Shown in pieces: positions 56,846 to 60,000 of a stretch of 60,000 nucleotides of DNA (within the stretch, counting starts at the first letter, position 1; each line of letters begins with the position of its first letter). The stretch is taken from assembly GCF_000003815.2 (NCBI RefSeq), contig NC_049986.1, positions 16,235,172 to 16,295,171 of the forward strand, written 5' to 3'. Under the pieces are notes generated by a model. The model had not been told where the DNA came from. It saw nothing but the letters and a program-made list of their open reading frames with translations, and did no database searches. The stretch is from Branchiostoma floridae. Lineage: Eukaryota; Chordata; Leptocardii; Amphioxiformes; Branchiostomatidae. The position numbers were made by a program, and so were the translations under genes.

Positions 56846-57470
56846 TGGATTTTCCACAGCATTTCACTTTTCATACAGTTGGCTGTACTTTGTGCAGTAG
56901 GTGGATGAAATATTTCTGAAGGACAAATATGCTTGACTAAATATATCTCCAGGGCATGGTTTATGAAAAACTTTGAAAAACTTTCGAAAAGGTGCTGAAT
57001 AACAGCACACATAGAAAATAGGATTTTCCACAACATTTCACTTTTCACACAGTTGGCTGTACTATGTTTTGTACGTGCAGTAGGTGGATGAAATATTTCT
57101 TAAGTACAAATGAATTTTACTAATAGTAATATACATGTATATCTCTATATATTGTAGAAAACATTGAAAAACTTCCTGTTGGTCTTACACATTGTAATTT
57201 TCATTTGGGGCTGGTGACACAGAGCCAGGCTGAGCTGCCAAACATGAGAAGCATCCAAGAATTCGTTGAATACTAGCACACATGAAAATTTGGATTTTCC
57301 ACAGCATTTCACTTTTCACATGGTTGTACTATGTGCAATAGGTGGGTGAAATATTTCTAAAGGACATGGTATGCTGTAGAATGCTTTTAAAAACTTGCTG
57401 TTGGTCTTACACATTGTAGTTTTCATTAGGGACTGGTGACACAGAGCCAGGCTGAGCTGCCAGGCATGAC
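56846..57470. repeat. Degenerate tandem repeat, units of about 180-270 bp
   Basis: GATTTTCCACAGCATTTCACTT recurs near 56849, 57022 and 57292, each followed by TAGGTGGATGAAATATTTCT-like sequence. The second and third units also share CTGGTGACACAGAGCCAGGC (57208 and 57432). No protein match. Confidence 0.7.
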
Positions 57471-58092
57471 AGGAATCCTGGAGATGCACAGCATTCCTCT
57501 TCTCCAGCCTGACGGACATGACATGACCCACACCTCATACCCTGGGTGCCGGGCATTACTGTCCTAATGTCACAGGAACACAGACATGCAGACGATACTA
57601 TTATCAAATATAGAAAAAAAAACTTGAAACTGTAACACATTTTTAGCATGAGCATGATGTAAAGATATCAATTGAACCAAGCTGAGTCTACCAACAAAAT
57701 TTCCCCCTCAAGATAAAGAAAGTAGCATTTCAGAGGGTCTAGATAAAAAAATTTTCCCGGGGAGCATAACCCTAGACCCTTCGACAGGATTTCCATTCAA
57801 AATTTCAGGCTGGCTAGAATACTGGTACCATTATCAAGTATAGAAAAAAAAACACCCTTGAAACTGTAACACATTTTAGCATGGGTTTATTTCCCTTCCC
57901 TTAAACTGAACAAAATACGAAATGATGGGCTTTCTGTGCAGGATTGTGAGGTGCAAATTTGCCCTACTGTCTGAAGGCTTGGTGCAATGTTGACTGACAA
58001 CAGAGGTACAGCCCCTAACAAGAAGAAGAGTAATTATTCCGGGGAGGTTGACTTCATGTTTGTTTGTACGTCCCTCCGTTCTGTCTTGAGTG

Positions 58093-58291
58093 AAGGTCTG
58101 ATTGGGAGTCCCGACAACAATTTACGCTGAATTCAGAAGAAGCCCCAACGTATTACGCTACATCAAGGAAGGCAATTACGCTAAACTTGGTCGCCTCGCT
58201 ACGAATTACGTAGATAAGATGGTTTTCCCTACGAGTTACAGAAAATCAAAATAGGCTGCCTACGCCTTACAGAAAAGAGCATGAAGACCCT
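58093..58291. mobile_element. AGGGTCTGCATG MITE, copy 3
   Basis: 199 bp, starting AAGGTCTGATTGGG and ending GCATGAAGACCCT, with perfect 8 bp duplications CTTGAGTG at 58085-58092 and 58292-58299. The body is nearly collinear with copy 1 (CGTATTACGCTACATCAA, GATGGTTTTCCCTACGAGTT). Confidence 0.85.
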
Positions 58292-58299
58292 CTTGAGTG

Positions 58300-60000
58300 G
58301 ACAGATCATATGTGGAAGGAGCTGCAAAAAAGTGAGCCGTTATGGTATTGAGGCTAATAGCCTTATCTATATAATCCCATACTCTTGTCTGGAAAATGTA
58401 AATCGATCCAGCATACAAAATTTTTCATTAACCGTCCAATTTAGGTTTGCAAGGCAGAATTTTGATCATGATACCTGGAAAAAACTGATTATAGGGAGGT
58501 AACTGTAGATAATTCTATGCCACTTCTTCTAGCTCAGATTACCCAGACCTAAGCCTGGTGGGTTGGTCTGGGATTGAGATAAGCTTGAATAATAATCCCC
58601 AATGGGCTTCAGATTTTCAATCAAAGTCCACTTACAGAGTAAGAGATATCCTAGACACAAGCACAGTTGTGACCCATCCCTGGGTACAGGCTCAGCTGGA
58701 CTGGCTTCTCAAACCAAACCCTCAAATGTTGATGATAAAACAAGTCAATTGAATGACATAAACCTCCCTCAGTCTCTGACACAATGTTTCAGGGCAGAAT
58801 TTCAGAAAACACAGTATGGGGCATAGAATGGCTATGAAATCTGTTAAAAGCTATACTGTATATATTGTATACTGTTGAAAATGCTTGGTGTTTAACAAAC
58901 ATACGACATACATGTACATGAACACTACGTGTAAGAACGTGTCTACCAGCAGCAGTGTTTAGTACTAGTACCTACATTGTAGCTACATTGTATCATAGTA
59001 CTACAATGTGTGAATAGTTCAATTGTCACCAATACTAGTTGACTGTCAAAATGTAATGAACAGCAGGGGGTGCAGGCATTGATATGAGATATTTTGGGTG
59101 ACTCCAGTTGAATGCACAGCATTCTTTTGTATTCATGGAGTGAATTGATACTTTTATTCAACTTTACAATGAACATATATATAGCCCAGCATGCTGGGTA
59201 TACAACAAGGATGTACTAAAAGGGAGTTATTGGAAACACCCATTTAGCTGACAACTAATTCTTTCTGAATGCTTTATTGGTTAATAATTACAAATCACAT
59301 ATTGACAAATAAGCTATTGGGAGGAAAGATTGCCATTTCTAATGTCTGCCGTACTAGACCAGATATCAGAAAGAAAGGGCAGGCATAAAAGAACAGAATT
59401 TTCCCTCCCATTTTCTTGCAGGTTGGGTGGGGAGGGGGGCAATGTAGTAGACACCTCCAATACTCTAAATTCAGAAAGATAAACGTTAAAATCAAACTGG
59501 CTAATTTCTCTTTATGCTAAATTCAAGAGACAAATACAAGTCACTTTAAATCAAATTGGTCCCACTAAGAATCACATAAAACATAATAAAAACAGCTAAT
59601 TAAGCCTAAAAGGGCATGCAGCGCCCTTAGGCAAGTTGGAGCTCCTCACCTATAGCACACCATGCCTAAACATGTAAACATCAACCAATTGTTTACAGGT
59701 GACAAGGTTTACCTTTGGACCAGTGACCTGTGTTCATTACGTTACCTGTACAGCAACAATTGGTATGTGTTGTTGTTAATTCAGTACTCAGTAAGGTGTG
59801 AAACAAAGATCTTTCGTTACGTGCCAGTTCGGCAAGGTCAGCTATGTTTTGAAAAGATTAATTCTATCTTCTAATTACTATCCTCCAAAATATGGACTTC
59901 AAAGATTCTACAAGCAACAAGGACTCGAAGGAGGAACATTCCAACAACTTGAAAAAAATAAATCCAAACCAATTAATGGAAAATCTGCATTTTTTCTTAT
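58300..60000. other. Non-coding stretch to window end
   Basis: AT-rich, with short open frames only. Nothing recognised. Confidence 0.4.

Noticed and set aside
1-60000. CRISPR arrays, operons or other prokaryotic systems
   Set aside because: No regular spacer-repeat arrays were seen; the gene structure is eukaryotic throughout.

Overview
The window looks like genomic DNA from an invertebrate chordate, most likely amphioxus (Branchiostoma). This is inferred from three things: a vertebrate-like CIZ1 gene, a tandem family of beta-microseminoprotein (PSP94)-like secreted proteins, and AT-rich introns crowded with short inverted-repeat elements. There is no prokaryotic gene organisation. Genes are split by GT-AG introns, and three runs of N (13584-13683, 33385-34118, 46945-47044) mark a draft assembly.

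Region 1 (1-13.6 kb, + strand): three tandem three-exon genes encode small secreted proteins of 103-105 residues with ten cysteines in the mature chain. Each has exon 1 for the signal peptide, exon 2 with a W-x4-C-x2-C-x-C core, and exon 3 with the remaining cysteines. Intron phases are identical in all three. Each gene has a conserved TATGTAAAC promoter box about 80 bp before the ATG and an ATTTGCAT octamer further upstream. The second gene has a 5.2 kb hAT-like transposon in intron 2, bounded by a perfect 8 bp target duplication. That transposon holds a broken HIRAN-like ORF, a foldback element, a CAGGG-ended MITE and a 5S-rRNA-derived SINE.

Region 2 (13.7-15.9 kb): no convincing gene; faint coding-like fragments on the minus strand.

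Region 3 (15.9-35.6 kb, - strand): a multi-exon gene that I identify as CIZ1 (CDKN1A-interacting zinc finger protein 1). Eleven 3' exons assemble in one frame (2808 nt, 935 residues plus stop). They carry four C2H2/matrin-type fingers with H-x5-H spacing, the VTVDAVGCF block and a basic C-terminus. The 5' end was not found. Introns hold several MITE families.

Region 4 (35.6-60 kb): no secure gene. It may be the 5' intron or upstream DNA of CIZ1, or intergenic DNA. It contains a tandemly triplicated exon-like unit, other tandem repeats, a nested palindrome beside an assembly gap, a 1.1 kb foldback element and a 200 bp MITE family with 8 bp target duplications.

All splice sites were placed by eye from GT-AG signals and frame continuity. 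Family names come from remembered family patterns, not from a search.
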